NCBI GenBank assembly: GCA_910589415.1
Contig: OU342631.1
Span: forward strand, 18,848,001 to 18,912,000
Length of the DNA stretch: 64,000 nt
Direction: 5' to 3'
From: Malachius bipustulatus
Lineage: Eukaryota; Arthropoda; Insecta; Coleoptera; Melyridae
The notes beneath the pieces are model-generated. The model saw nothing but the letters and a program-made list of their open reading frames with translations, was not told the DNA's origin and searched no databases. Of the stretch, positions 26,931 to 41,900 are shown piece after piece; the stretch's first letter is position 1, and each line of letters begins with the position of its first letter. The translations under genes were made by a program, and so were the position numbers.

Positions 26931-27189
26931 CTGGAATGAAAAATTGTTTTGATAAGTGATGTTTAAAAGGCTAATGCGGATTAATGTTTCTTATTTGAAA
27001 TTATTTTGTATCAAGAAAAAAATGACAAGTCGGGTTAGAACCGGGGAACTCAGCGTGGAAACCCAGGCTCTAACGTTCGTTCTAAACTGTTAAAGTTGTT
27101 GGTTAAAATTTGGACTAAACAATTTCAAATTTGAATTTATCAATCTTAAAAAATACTAAAACTTTGTTTTTCAAAAATGTATAAAAAAT

Positions 27190-27322
27190 GTATACCTTCC
27201 CCACGAAATCCTTGGGAGTCTTCGAGGTAGCCCTTGCCTCGGCCGTATAGGTATACATCGGCCTCGGCGGTAATTTTTCTCTGAGTACCTACCCTCAAGA
27301 ATGATTTCACGGCCTTGGTATA
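27190..27322. repeat. GC-rich imperfect inverted repeat bounded by GTATAC
   Basis: Both ends read inwards as GTATACC followed by related words (CGTGAAATCATT against CCACGAAATCCTT). It stands out in GC from its AT-rich flanks. It may be a small MITE; it was checked as a dally exon and did not fit. Confidence 0.35.
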
Positions 27323-30060
27323 CAAAAAATGATAAGATTTTAAGAAACACTAAAGAATAAAATATGCTTCGAGTAATTCAGTGAACAACCTCTTGTGCGG
27401 TATTACACCCTGTATGACCAAATTGAAAAGTTTTGTAAATACCAGTGTTCAGTGTTTATCTCTTTGTTTCGTCGCATTTATTTGAAAATCAACAAGAGTT
27501 TTGTAAATTTTCAGAAGAATTTTACGGAAGTGGAATTTTATAAGAGCTCATCTTATAAAATTGCTACTCCAGACGAACTCGCATAGAATGCGATGAGCCA
27601 ACCAGGAGGAAAATTCCCGCAAATAAAGGGCATAATGCTGAAGCATCTCATCCGAGGAAATGTCATTCAAAGTAAAAATAAACGGGCGAAGGGAGAAATG
27701 TTTGAGGAGAGGATCCCGTATGTAGAAATTCCCCTAAAGACAGGGATAATGCCCTATTTAGAAAATAAATAAGAAACATCCGACATAAAACCACGGCAGC
27801 CCGTCCTAAACCTGGACCTGAGTCCACTTTAGCATTTGAAGCGAGGACCCGTCTTTCAACTTTCAACAATCTGTGGGTCAGGATAGTTTGCTTATCTTTC
27901 TCTCGTTCACTCTCTCTGCCGGGAGATTTCCAGCCACTTACACGTCCATCGGACGACGTGCTTTTATTGTGTCAGTTTATTGGCAACAAATACAAACAAG
28001 ACCCGGGCGAAAGCCGCACTGGCACTTCGGAAGCAGCCTCGTGTGAACAAATAAATTTCTACATGGGAGGAAGTTAGCGAGCTTCCACGACGGTGAGCAA
28101 AATCTCCTCTTCCCTGCCCCCTTTTCCGTCTCCCGGCTAATTTTATCGCATTGTTCGTTTCGACACCAAATATAAACCTGCACGACAAACATATTTCAGA
28201 GACTGTGGTCGTGGAAAGCCTCCCCCCACACGCCAACGAATCGATCCGCTTATCGCCAAAACACAGTTATCTGAAAAATACTATGCCACTTCTCACGTAA
28301 AATTGAACCATATCACACCACGTCATGCAGTCAGGGGAATAACTCAATTTCATATAATCTAACACGATTGATCCGCAATCATCCTGATTCATTTTTTCAG
28401 CTTGGAAAAATTAAACACCGACTTTTATGATGACCTCCAAACAAAAGCCCATTTGATTGAAGTCAATAAAAATATAGCGAAGCGGGCTTAAAAGCCATTA
28501 AACATTTTGTTATTAAAAATGAAAGTTTATTGAAGTAGAATTATTAAGCTAAAAAAATATATTGCATGGACTTGGATTGGATATAAAATGTTTATTTTGT
28601 TATTATGCAAGTATATGCAGAGACTAAACTGATCATCATCAACAATAGTCGTAACCACCGTGAAGAGGATGCTTTATAAATAGTACCTATAAATAGTCTA
28701 AGCTAATAAATTACATTCCTAATTCCTCAATTATTTTTCGAATGATAACAGCAGTATTAATCACCACACACAGCGAGTAAATCGGTACTGTGTCTGCAAA
28801 ATAAGAAGTGTCCCAGGAAGAAGGGCCTTCCAGAGTGTCTAGAAGCATTACTGCCTCTAAAGTTTCGTGAATCGAAAACGAAAAGTCAATAACAAACATA
28901 TTTTCTCGAATATATTTCACAAAGTTCTATACAAGCAATATAATAATAATATTATAATATGATCGAAAAATAAAATATGCATGGGTTAAAGTTATAAATA
29001 AACCATCAAAGAATTCTTTTCTCAAAAGTTTTTTCCTTCAACCCGCTTAAAGTAAGCGCTTTTTGAAAGGAGCTAATTTTAGATTATAGCTAGGGTCACC
29101 TGGTGGGTACCTATACCAAAGCAGTTCAATAATAATTTACAACCCAAGTTAAGATTATTTAAATATTTCTACCTACTGCAAACTCTTGAAGTAAAAGGAC
29201 TGTAAAGCAATTTTTTCGGAATCGCTCGTTATTTTCAGACAAACAAGCAAAAAAAAAGGAGCTCGCAAAAAACATCAACAAGAATGCCTTGAGGCATAAT
29301 TTCCAGCGGCCTCTTTGAAAACGCCGAATGAAACCGGCACGCGGATAATTGCGATAAAAGCAAATCAATTTCGCCCTCAGAGGTCATAATAACTCGAAAA
29401 TTAATTTTTCCGTTCAAGTGAGTATCCGAGACGACTTCTTCAACTGAGCAGCTCAATTGCGGGTAATTATATTTTCCATCTACTCCGATTCTATTTCCCT
29501 TTTTCAATTACATCGTGCCTTTAGTGCTCAATAATGTGGCATCAAATGGGGCTTTGACGAGCTAAAGGCCAGGTAATAAATGGAAAACGAGTGTGCTGGA
29601 AGGCCGCTTTCACATCGGGAAATTAAACGACGCGTTTCCCTACATCGGAGAAACCGTCGCCGCCGGAGCATCCCGTCTCCTCTCCACGACAATTAAATGG
29701 ACAACTGATTGAATATTGAGGGTGTAATCAATGCGAGCAATTCGAAGGCATTTACCGTCATAAAACTGGAGCTCAATGCTCGAAACTGGAAACACTCACT
29801 CGATCGCACGCGTTTTAAAGCGACATGTCGAGTCGAGTTGCTGTTATGACATTCTCGTATTTTCAAACAAAAGCTTTCACTCTCACCCTCACCATCTCTC
29901 TTTCTGTTTCAACGACGCCAGTACATTTTGGCAAATTATGACCATACGTAACTGTAAATCGATGAGCGGCGATAGGTTCATTTAGGTACTCATATACCTA
30001 ATATGGAACAATTTTTCTGAAGGTAAGTTAATAATTGATAATTTTAATACCTACTACTTA

Positions 30061-30914
30061 TACAGGATGTTTTATACCAGATGACGAAAAATGAATATTT
30101 GCATGTGTATGAAATATTCATTTAAAATACGAAATATATTTTTCCAGTCGTCTTTTGTTTTGGAGATATCCAGGTTCAAACTTTTGAGAGGCATACTTTC
30201 ATTATTCATAAAAAAAAACTAATAGTAGGTCATCTGAAAACGTTATACCATATCAGTGTAACAGTTAGAGAGAAAAAAGTCCACCGCAAGCCGCAAGCCT
30301 ATATGGCAAAATAAAGCCAATGAAGATAAAAACTCCAACAAAATCTTTTGCATCAACAATTTGAAAAAGAGCATTCATAATTCTGTCTCGTAATTATTGC
30401 TCTTTATTTTGAATTTCCTCTGTATAAATACACCTTCCATTAAAACGGTTGTCTATATATAGTCATTCTACAAGAATCCTTGCGGCATGCGGTGGGGCAC
30501 CATCGTGTTGATACCACATCAAGTTACTAAATGCAATTGGATCGTCTAAAAACAACTCGTGCAAGTGATCATCTAAGAATTCCAAGTAGACCGCAGCATT
30601 TAAACGATACCGCAGAATTTTTATTGGTAGTATAGTTCTGGTGGTAGACTTTTCAAACATGAGCTAAAGCAAGTCAAAGTAATGGTTTTTCTTTCTCTCC
30701 AGCCGTTACGCAGTGTTAAATAACGTCTTCATATAGGCTACTATTATTTTTTTGTGAAACATGAAATTATGCCTCTCAAAAGTTTGAACCTTGATATCTC
30801 CAATCTCCAAAACAAAAGTCGATCGGAAAAAATCGTATTTTTTGCTTAAAATCAAATCCCAAACACAAATATTAATTTATCGCCTCTTGGCTCTTGGGAG
30901 TAAAACACCCTATA
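30061..30914 (-). mobile_element. TIR DNA transposon remnant with a transposase fragment
   Basis: The terminus TACAGGATGTTTTATACC is mirrored as TAAAACACCCTATA, and inversion extends about 150 bp inwards (TTCAAACTTTTGAGAGGCAT mirrored near 30769-30790). Inside, on the minus strand at 30463-30660, is a fragment with YLEFLDDHLHELF and MWYQHDGAPPHAARILVE. The HDGAPPH motif holds the second catalytic Asp of mariner/Tc-type DDE transposases. The rest of the gene is missing, so it is dead. Confidence 0.75.
30463..30660 (-). pseudogene. DDE transposase fragment (WYQHDGAPPH)
   Basis: About 65 codons carry a beta-strand/Asp motif typical of mariner-like transposases widespread in arthropods. The first and third catalytic acidic regions are absent. 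It lies between the inverted arms of the surrounding element. Confidence 0.7.
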
Positions 30915-32578
30915 TACTTACCAACTGACGTCAAATGTATCAGAGAGAAAGCAAGAAAAGCAGTTTTGGCAGGAACCTGCATAATTATGTCTCTTTGATC
31001 GGGTATAAATCTAGAAATCTGACATCAGTACTTATTCAAAATTTTCACGGTGGTTGTTTTGAAATATTGTTGTCAAGTTGTGCAGTAACTCTTTAAAATT
31101 TGTATACCTACAAAATTAAATTAACCTAATGTTTTTACAGCGATACAGAAAATATATCTGTCAGATATTTGGTTTTTAGTCCCAAGTTCCGTAAAAAACC
31201 CGCTAATCTGGGCTATATTAAAAAATCTAGCAACATTGGCAACAAAAATTTTCGCATTGCCATTCTCTCTTTACAATAATAAAAATTATTACCATTTTCG
31301 CCACTGTGCCTTTACCTACTATTATTTTGACTTTACATTAAAAGTGTAAATAGGAGGTAACCATAAGTTTCAAAATCAAAATTTATCCTTTTCAAAAACG
31401 TCGTAGAGCTTGAAAATGAAAGAATCATGAATATTGGTGCTTATGCCGGCAACTTAGACACGGTCATTATTGCACAAATGCAACAAGGCATTATTATCCT
31501 GTCGGTTTGTCGGTAAGTAAAATGAAGTGGAAACGAAGAAGGTTACGTATGAAAAATGTAATCACTCCATGTTCATAATATTACAACTACATCAAAGCTC
31601 AAGGATAAAATAAAACAATATTCAATAGCAACTAAAAAAAAAGAGAATCTTGAAAACCCGTCCTGTGCAAATCGAACTGTGCCCAGAGACAGAAAACCGT
31701 TACTATACTCATTTATCCATCTCTGTTGGCTTCGGCGTTGGCAAACGCGATTCTTACCTTTCATTTTACATCTGTTTTTATTATCATGTATGTACCCATT
31801 CGTTATCTGTTTATCTGTTGAGAGAAATTATTGATGAGGATAGAGGCTTCATTTTTATTATTCATCAACGTAAATCCCGTCGAATGGAGAAGACGAAACA
31901 TCCCAAAAATCTCCAAGTAAATTAGTAATTAGGTACCTACCTATACCTATAATAATAATACCTACCTAACCTACCCAAGAGCTACAAGTATAAAGACAAC
32001 TCCCTAAAGACCCTTCAAGATATCTACAACTACTCTACTTACCAAGTCAGTATATCAAACAGATCTATTCAGGGTTGCTTGCTACTTCATGTTACCCAAC
32101 TTTCTCTTAATGTCTTTTAGAACTGGAAGTTTCCGAAAACTTCCTAAATGATGACATAATTTATGAAGACCTCCTAATTTATAAGACTTTCTCTATTAAA
32201 TAGAGTATACAAGATCCGCAAACTTCATCGCACAACTTCGGATATCTAATTAATCTCTGTGACGAAATGGATATTTATTATTGAGATGGTAAATTTATTT
32301 ATCCACAAATGGAAAGAAGTTTTATTAGAAACTCGTCCGGCTTTGACTCGATTAATTTAGTCGAAACTTCAACAGGAATCGATAGAACTTGGAGCACGTA
32401 AATAAATACGTCCAGGGTCCAGGACTTACTAAATACTCGTGTTTAAATAAACATTGATTAGGGAAGAAATAAAACCACCAGAAATATTCTTACCCAGGAA
32501 AACTTCTCATACAGACGCCCCTCCAAACCTCAGTGATAAGAAGAGAAAGATTCTATATAATATATTATTCTATACTAC

Positions 32579-32970
32579 ATATCGCTCACCGGCTGCAATA
32601 GTGGCACAACTCAAAAATCCTTAAAATCGCACTAACTGTTGCATCAAAAATGTTAAATTTAATACTCTTCCTTGCAACAAGACTGGCACAAAATTAGGTA
32701 TCATAGATTTCCCGATATGGCGAATTTGTCACTAAAGCATTTTAACAATTTGTGTTTGTGCTTCTAAGTCGGACCAATGCACATTTTCAGTATGCCACTG
32801 ACTTTGTAGGAGGATGTCTTGTTGTGTACGTACAATAGTGACACTTTTGATTTGTGCCGGTTTAGTACGAGTTTTATTATTTGATATAAATTTATTTATT
32901 TATAAATCTTTAAACTCAAAATATCTCCAATTTTTTGAGTTGTGCCACTATTGCAGCCGGTGAGCGATAT
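32579..32970. mobile_element. TIR element, 392 bp, nearly perfect ~37-bp ends
   Basis: ATATCGCTCACCGGCTGCAA at the left, continuing TAGTGGCACAACTC, is exactly mirrored at the right (GAGTTGTGCCACTA...GAGCGATAT). There is no coding capacity. A word TTCTATATAATAT occurs both before and shortly after the element. Confidence 0.87.
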
Positions 32971-35900
32971 ATAGATTTCTATATAATATTGCTCGCCTAC
33001 TCAGAATAAGAACTACTGACACTGACGAGCTGAAGAGTATCAAGCAGAGGTAGAAGAAAAATGGAAAGGTTTGATCATATTATTAAACGAGAGGGGAGAT
33101 CTTCATTTTGGACGCCTCTCTAAATAAAATATCTCTTGACGTTTCGAGAATCTCTGCTCTGCATCTCTGTCATAAATTATTGTAGATGGGCTCGTCGGTG
33201 CGGATAGTCAGCCTGTTAAAAGTTTATTAGTGAGGTAGTGTTTAAATAAATTTGTGATTTAAGAAAATTGTTACATTATTATGAGAAATAAGTCATGCAT
33301 ATTCTGTAATAAGTGGTATGTATATGTAGGTAATTAAAATTATACAAGGGAATATTTTCAGGAAAAGATATCAATGATCGTATCGGGTATTGCATGGCAG
33401 AAAAATGAAATCAAAGAGTGGTTCGGTGTCTTATACAAGATCTTAGCTGTTAATTGAAATAGCGCTTTTAATACTTCACGTTTAAGAGTCATTAATTCTA
33501 TAGTACTGACAAGAAAAATAAAGATAACAATGTAAAAAAAATAAATAAAATCGTGTATAACAGATTGATCTAGGATCTGGGAATCGGTGAAACGTTTTAA
33601 AATAATTACTTAACGAAGCGGTGATGCTTAGTTAATGGCTCTTGAATAATAGCCAACAATGCGAGTGATGATAATAATAATAATAATCATTGTTAAATGA
33701 GCACTTGAATAATATGACTCGCGATTCGCGAGTGCTTTCAATTAAAACTCTCGTCACGCGGTATCATTAGTGATTATAAATCACTGTACCGATGTGTAAA
33801 GCCTATTAGGATTGAAATGGAATAACGTGGCACAGGCCCGATAGAGTGATTAAGGCCGAAGAACTACCCCGTAGAATGCCGACTCATTGTTTCACACTTC
33901 TTCTGTGTGAGAAAGGAATGCGACTCCTCTTCTCTTTGAAAGTAATAATTCACGCCGATGCGACTGAATACCCTCGGCTATAAATCGTCGTAATCGAATT
34001 TATGACGGGGGTATCGGTTTAATCTGGAAAGACCGCACCAGGTAGACGTGTTATGAATGAATCTGGCAAAGGAGAATTTTCCGGATCAGACGGAATTAAT
34101 TTTTAACGCTTTATGAAATCCGGGCTGTTTTAAATAAGATGACTAACGAATCGCTAAATCTTATAAATATTAGCAACACTTGTTGCTTCGATCCTGGTAA
34201 TAATGGTAAACAATTTTATATTTAATGAGCCGTAAAAATTTTAATTAGCTTAATAATGTTTCCTAATTCTGTTCGAGAATTTGTCAATCGTGACACTTTA
34301 CGTTGTGGAACGTCAAGTTCCATGACATAATAAATATGTAGCGCTAGTCTGCGCATAGTAAGTCAGTATAATTTGGGATGTTATCACAAACAGTACAATA
34401 ATTGTGAAGTGAATTTGAGAAGAGCGAACGTCGTTACAATACGTACAGAACGTCAATACATCATAATCAGGGCAATTTTATTATAACAGATCCAGAAAAC
34501 TTGTAACTTTGGTTTCAGTTTGTCATCTCTCGTTATTTTTGTGTGTTCCCCGGACCAGCTTCATCCAGTCTAATCCACTTATCAGTTCAAACGGCTTTTT
34601 CCATCCCGTTTGATCGTTTTTCGGGACCCAGAATCTCTGTCTAGTGGGTATTATCTCACGCTGATGATGCTTTAAATTAATTTAAAAAATGTGAAAATTG
34701 CTCTCGTTACAGATAATACCTAGTAGAGTAATCCCGATGTTTATCGCGCAGCTGTGTTGAAGCTTAATCAGAAAACAAAACATCAGCATAATAATGAACA
34801 AAGCTCGAATTAGATTGCAATGCCTGGTCCAATTATAGATAATAACCGCTTTGTCAACTAGATAAGCGTTACACTAACTCTGATCAATGCGAAACTAATT
34901 GGAGACGTGCATGATTCCTTCCTACCTCAATAATAATGACCCCACGGTTCACAGTTCAGTGAATTTATTATTCCGGTATCAGGATCTACCTACTGTGTTT
35001 GCTTGCCAAATATTCATTTTGTATCGAACTGATGATGAACATTAATCATTCGTTATACTGCCAGAACCGCCATCAAGTGTCCATCAAAAAGGAAGTAATT
35101 CCATTATTATATAATTCAATAATAATTATTTTATAGCTCACGGGAGTTTAAAATAATGTATGGGTAATGCACTGCTGGGTACCTACATAACTTGAATCAA
35201 TAACGGTTAATTGATTCCTGTTTAATTCAAAAAAGTGGTCGAAGATTGGAGAGCAAAGTCCGTAAGTATCTATAGAATAATGGAATGATTCTCATACAAA
35301 TAATAATATGCACTTTACGCGATCCCAATAGATTATTAAATGGCTTTTTTGTGTAATTTTTGACATAACTAGGTACCTTAAAGTCTTATGTTATAGTAAA
35401 AGGTGTCTCCTTTTATTGAAATTATTGCTCTTAGAAGAGACGCTGACGCTGTGCGGGCATTTGGTCAGTGAGGGAGAATATGCGCTTACAAAAAATTAGT
35501 ATCTAATAAACATTAATTTTTGTAATTAAAGAAAAGCGGTACGATTTTTTAAATCGATGTTGCCAGATTCGTAGATTTTTTTCGTTAAAAATAATCTAAA
35601 ATGTCGTAGGTGTAATATTTTCCTTTAAATATATCATAATATTTGAAATCTTTTGGCTTCCCCAAAAAGTGGCCAGTGTTGCCAGCTTTTCATATTCATC
35701 TTAAATTTTGAGATTTTATACGGAGAATATAAAGTACATTAGCAGAGATCAGCAATGCAGGTTTACTTTGGAAAGAATAAAATGACTAATATACCTGCGT
35801 CTTTTCTGTATTCCCGAAACATTTACTTCCAAAATAATTTCTGAAAATAAAAAAAGTCCAAATGTACGGTTTGGTGATAATATTTGCTGTCACGAAAGCT

Positions 35901-38900
35901 TTGTTTGTGTTGCCAAGTTTCCCAAGCATAAATTTTTTTTTAAGAGATTAAAAAAAGACGAACTTATTACAAGCTTTAAAAAATACAGACTTTCGTTGAC
36001 ATTTTAAATGAAAAAAAAAACGTATTCGCACAATTTGGAAAGAAAATCTCAAAATACACACCATGACACTGTTATTTGTATTGCAGGATTTGTAAAATGT
36101 TCTCAAATTTTAAGTTTAAAATTCAAGAGACTTAAATGATCAAAGCAACTGTCAAAATTCTTGTTAAAAATAATTTTTTTACAGATGTCTTTCTATTTCT
36201 TGGAAAATTAGAGGCAATTTTTTCAAGACTAAAACTCTTTATAACAATTTTTAATATTGAATCTCTTGGACGACTTAACACAATAAAAAATTTCAAAAAA
36301 AAAGCAAAAAGGACGTTATTGTTGCCTGATTTCAAATTTGTCTCATCAGAGAGATGTGGGGTTTTTATCGATATTTAAAAACTTAATTAAAGAAGCAGCC
36401 TACAAGAGTAATTATTCCCGCCAAAACTGCATTTGTAAAAATTACCTTCTTTGGCTAAATGTTATAGGTTACATATCTTTTGACAACAAACTCAATTTTT
36501 ATATATTTTTAAAAAGTCTTTTTCTTTTTGTTTTTGTCTTTTGTTAATTATTGTGTTTCCCTTTAAGATTTTTTTATTTTAGATTTTTGCTCTTTGTACC
36601 AAACGTTTTTCCCATGTTTTTATAATACTGTCACCTCATGTAAATAGGAAAAGCAGTTGATAAAAGAGGAAAACCAAGAGAGAAAGGCTGTAATAGAATT
36701 ATACGACCATTGATCAAGAAAAAAATTATATTCTTGCACAATTTAGCAAATGACAAATAATCAAAACATATCAGCGTTGCCAAAATCGAATATTTACCTA
36801 AAATCTAGGAATAAGTTGTATGAAAGTCGTCGGCACTATAGCCACTCCATAAAATAAACCATTCCAGAAGACTTGCATTTATTAAACCCTCACGATTTTA
36901 TAGGATACGGTTGATTGGGACCGTGTTAAATAAATACGAGTAATTTGTACTGAAATCCTGGGAAAAAAACAATCCGATCAGAGCATTTAGTGGCTGAAGT
37001 CGAGCAGGATTCGCTGCTAACGGACCTTATTTAGACGGAATAAAATCTAAAATCTGACATTCTGAAAATGCACTGCGATAATTCAGCGTGATAAATGCAG
37101 TCTGTTTTATTCTGCGTCGGTGTAAGAAATGGTTTTTAGTAGGACTTATGAGCCACCAATAAAACACCCGGAATCGTTAAAACTGTTAAAAGAGTAAACC
37201 GAATAAAATCTACTATCATCTATCATTCGAATAATAGAAAGGTAAATTTCTAATATCATATTACTACCTTATAAAGCTGCAGACATTAATCTTGCGCTGT
37301 GCCAGGATAAATTTTCCCCATGATTGAGCCTCTTATAAATTTCAGTAAACATGTTAGAATTTTTAATGCTTAATTATACCGAATTTGAATAATATTTGAT
37401 ACTGAAATTGTGTATGTGTCAACAGTCTATTTTATTCAAGCAGTAAATTTACATCCACCTACTAACTAGTGCCCATTTGTATTCCGTTGCTTTCCATTAA
37501 TATGGATGAAAGAGTAATCTAAGGAGCAAAATACCTGTTGAGAACAAGTAGCTTTTGCTGTTGATCAAATGAAATATGATATATTGACACTTCTTATATT
37601 ATTATACAACGCTACAACCTACGAATAGAAGCTGAACCTGAACTTGAATCTGAAACGGAAACCAACTCCTTATAATTTCTAAACCTCGACAATAATTCGA
37701 TTCAATAACAGTTTGATTATTTTAAAGACCGTTCAAAGTTTTAATATTTGCAAAACTAGAGGGAGTCAATATTTTTATGAAATAGGTACCTAATTAACCT
37801 GGAGCTGCCAATGTGTATAATCACGCGAACCAGAATGAGATAGATCAAGTTTGGGTAATAACCTGAAGAATAACATGAAGAAGCAAAAATTTTGGCGTAA
37901 TAAGAGAGAGTTCTAGAGTTCCGATCAAACACACCTAAAAAATCTGGCAACAAAAAGAATGGGCCATAACCTAAAAACGTTCATTTCAGAGTTCCAGACA
38001 GACTAGCCCAGTAGAAATCAACACTAAAAAGGCTAAAATCGCAAAGCTTGATGTAGTTCTGGTTTTTTGGTATGTTGTCTGGACCAGTTATGATATAGAG
38101 ATAGATACCAAATTTGCAACTTCGAAAAACTTGTGCTCGCTGCATACCATGCGAAAAACTGCGAAATTTCTCTACTTTGAACTCAAAAAATCATAACTTT
38201 TAGAATTTTTCGACAAAGAAAGCTCAACACTTTTTTAAAAGTCAATTAAATTTGTAACAATTTAAAACCGCAGCTCTATAAACCCCATAAGGACCCAGAG
38301 CTATGATCCTTCGAAGATTATCCATTTCAGAAAATTGACAATTTTAAGTTTTACTCTCTTCTGGAGCATAATATTGGCAAAATTGTTCGTTCAATGAAAA
38401 AAAGTCACAAAAAATAAAGTCATAGATAGGTCGTAGTACCCACATTTAATTTTCTTTCATGCATTAAAGCGCAGAACGAAACCAGTGAGAGTTTCACTCA
38501 CATTCGTCCAAATTAAAAAATCACAGTAAAGAAGAGAGATTTAAACTGGACAGGGCAATGAGCTTAATTTAAGTAATGCAAAAAAAAGAAAAAAGAAAAA
38601 ACGATTAACATAATAGAATGCAGAGACCTGATCGCGGACAATGAAAGAAGAACGCTGAACATTAAAAATAATTTAATAAGTTACAGATTAAGAGGGTCTG
38701 CTGGATCAAGTAACGGCTTGCAAAAAGTTGACGGGTGTTGACGAAGGAAAAAGTGGATAGGTTGGATGAAACAAAAAAACAAAATAAGTTAGTTGTGGGT
38801 CCAGCCGAGTAACAAGTTAAGAAAGAAGAAAACTACGACGTATAAGAAACAGAAAATTTTCTTACTATAAAAAATGATAGAGACTTGACACTTGAACCGG

Positions 38901-41900
38901 GTATTTAACCTAAGAATCCGTTAAAGTTAAAAAGGGACAAAAAGGTACAGCGAGATTATCAGATCTTCTAATTTTTAGGCCGTCCAGTTCTTTGTAAAAA
39001 GGACAGAATAGAAATTCGATTTTACCCAGCTCAGACCCATTTTCGAGAAATGGTTTTCCAAAAGAATTGTTACTTTTATTATTCATATTATTTCAGTAAA
39101 TTGCTCTTTAGACGTTCTTTCTTTATAGATACTTTACCTGATTCATATTCGCCTTATCGATCTCAAGGGTTGTCATTTCCAGACCTGAATTCACAATGAA
39201 AGAAAGAAGACGATAAACTCCTGCAAAAGTCTTGAAATAATGACGCGATTTTATAAAAGAGGTGCATTTTCTTATTTTTCTTTCAATGCAAAACTAGCAC
39301 AGTCATACCAGAAAGAAACTAATATGAAAACTTTCGATGAAGATGGTAACTCCAGAATTTTCACTCTTTAGGCGTAGGTACGCTTCCTAGAAATAATTAT
39401 TGATCCAAGAGCCCAGGACAATGATGAACCTCCTTAATAATAATAATAATTTTAAATCCCTCTACGATATATTATAAAAATAAATCAAGAGCAGCTCGCT
39501 CAAAAAATTGTTGGCAATCCTACTTTTTATCTTTAATCTTACTTTAGGTACTTTTTTGCCAGACTGGAATAAATCTTCTTATCTGCAGGGATAAGAGTTT
39601 ATCGATTCAATGTTACTTCTGGCTTGGATTAATAATAAAAAGTAGGTCGAAAACCTCTTCTAAAAAAACTCTCACAACCAGAGGGCCATTCTTAGTATAG
39701 GGACTATAGGGGCGCTTTTCATTCAATGCAAAACACTTCATACAGGCAACCGAACTCTAAAGCACACTTTATACCTACAACACACACATGCATGCACCGG
39801 AGTCCCGCGCAATGATAAATAACAAAGGAATGCCAGAAGATACAAGACGACAAGGCACACACACACATATACACGCATATTGCATCTCTTGTGTATATCA
39901 GAGGCCGCGTAAAGTATTTATAATGGCGACCCGTATCGGTATCTTTGCAAGTCATCGCCTATTCATTCCTATTCGAGTCGAGGACAATGAGGCAAGTCCG
40001 GCCCTGATACCGCTACATACCTCCGGGAAAACTATATCATCCCGCTGAGCAAGAGCAAAGGAACTTGCATTAAAATCTCCGATCTCCGAGTTTGAATAAA
40101 GTCGGGTAAAAATAAAATAAAAATTAAATGTGACCTGGTAATTTTTCAGTCTAAACCTGGAAGAGCTGGAATTAGAGCTAGAGCTAGCTGGAATAAGGAT
40201 AATATAGGAAGAACCTAGTTTCAGATTTTCTAATTTAACTCATATACTATGTACAGGGTGGATCATGATTGATGTCACTAAACGACAAACTTTCGAGGTT
40301 CATTATTGATATAAAAAATGTAAAACGTGTAGGATATGCGATTTTTCTCAAAAAACCGGAAATAAAATGTTCAAAAATCATGCTTTAAATAACTTTGTTT
40401 TTTTTTTAAATAACATTTAAATAACAAATAACAAAACAAACTTTAAATAACATCTAAATAACTTTGGAGCGTTATATCCGGAAAATGGAAAGTCGCAAGT
40501 TGAAACCAATTTCAGTTCCGGAATGGTCAAAGTCGACGTTATCCAATGGTGAATTTTCAAAGCCTGCCATAAAAGTTTACTCTCTGTGAGTTAAAATCGG
40601 AAATTAATAAAGAAAGATGATTATTTTCATGAATCTGCGCTCAGTTTGCTGATATCGACCAGACTTTGAGGACGCAGCTTGATTACAATCCAGATTATGC
40701 ATGTGATTTAGGATCTAGGTAAGTGAGTCCATTGCGAATAACGATAAGTTCCCATTGCAACTTCATGAAATTCTCATCATCGATAATTCTGGAACATTTC
40801 GGTAGACCGATATGTAATTGCACATATTAAACGAGAGTGTCGGGAGTTGAAAACCGCACAGTTCCTCGTGTCTGCATGCATTCAAATTGGCCATCGATTC
40901 CAGTTGAACCGAGCTATTTCATTTAAATTTGAGGACCGTTAAACATTCACGAGCGCCGCTGAAGTATAACTACTGATAAACCGTGAACTTTAAGGGCAAA
41001 AAACATAATATGCGAGTTTTAAAACACATCCCATGTGTACGTAACGTCATAGTAACTTCTCAGTTTTCGCAAAACTGCCACGCACGGAACAATTCGCGCA
41101 AGAAATATTGACACGAGAATTCCCACCCGGTTTAGGAGCGTGTATCTTTAGGAACGGGTGCACGTTTTAGAGCTGACGAATAAATAACTTCGAAAGAAAC
41201 TTGCTGAGCTTTCAAAACACAACTTCATCCCTTAAGTTTCGATGGCCGTTCTGGGAATTCAAATTCGATTCACGATTACTTACCTATACCTGCTTTCCTT
41301 TCGAATTTGTTTTATTCACTCTTCTCGCTAAAAAACACCGACAAAAGACAATGTTTTGTTGTTATCATTAACTTTTCTATAAACCGAGATTTATTTTTTT
41401 TAGGCCACACGACTTACTTAGGCATAAACTCAAAAATAATTTTATAGTTGCAGCTATTATACGTCAAAGCAGAAAAAAAAATTGTTAAAAATCCAGATTT
41501 TTTAACGATAGATGAATCAAGGTTCCCAATTGATTAGAATTAGGTCTTAACTTAACGACTTAGACAAAAGAAGCTATGGTTTATTATAGCCATCAATATG
41601 TCCATATATGACGAGGTTTCGCCTACTACTGATTTGAAATTTCATTGTCCAACAAAACATGCAGAATTGATTTCCAGGAGAATAACGTTTCCTAAGCCCA
41701 ATTGAATTATAACAAATACAAAAGTATTTATAGGTATCGTTCAAAGGCAACGAAAACTCCTTTGCATGCAAGAAAATTTGAATGTGCCGATCGTTCAAAC
41801 GAGGTCTGTTTTTGTCTCTGAGATGAATCAGCCTTGGCTTACGTAAATTAGATCGCGTTACTAATTTCCTTTTCAATAAAATATAAGTACTTGTTTAGTG

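Noticed and set aside
26507..26939. Long plus-strand ORFs of 131 and 89 codons
   Set aside because: They are antisense shadows of the dally exon at 26659-26930.
27190..27322. GC-rich segment considered as an upstream dally exon
   Set aside because: The translation (for example DVYLYGRGKGYLED) does not resemble glypicans, and the segment looks like an imperfect inverted repeat.
28711..28920. 69-codon minus-strand ORF with a hydrophobic C-terminal half
   Set aside because: It has no family resemblance that I recognise, no splice context and no neighbouring coding exon; it is probably a chance frame.
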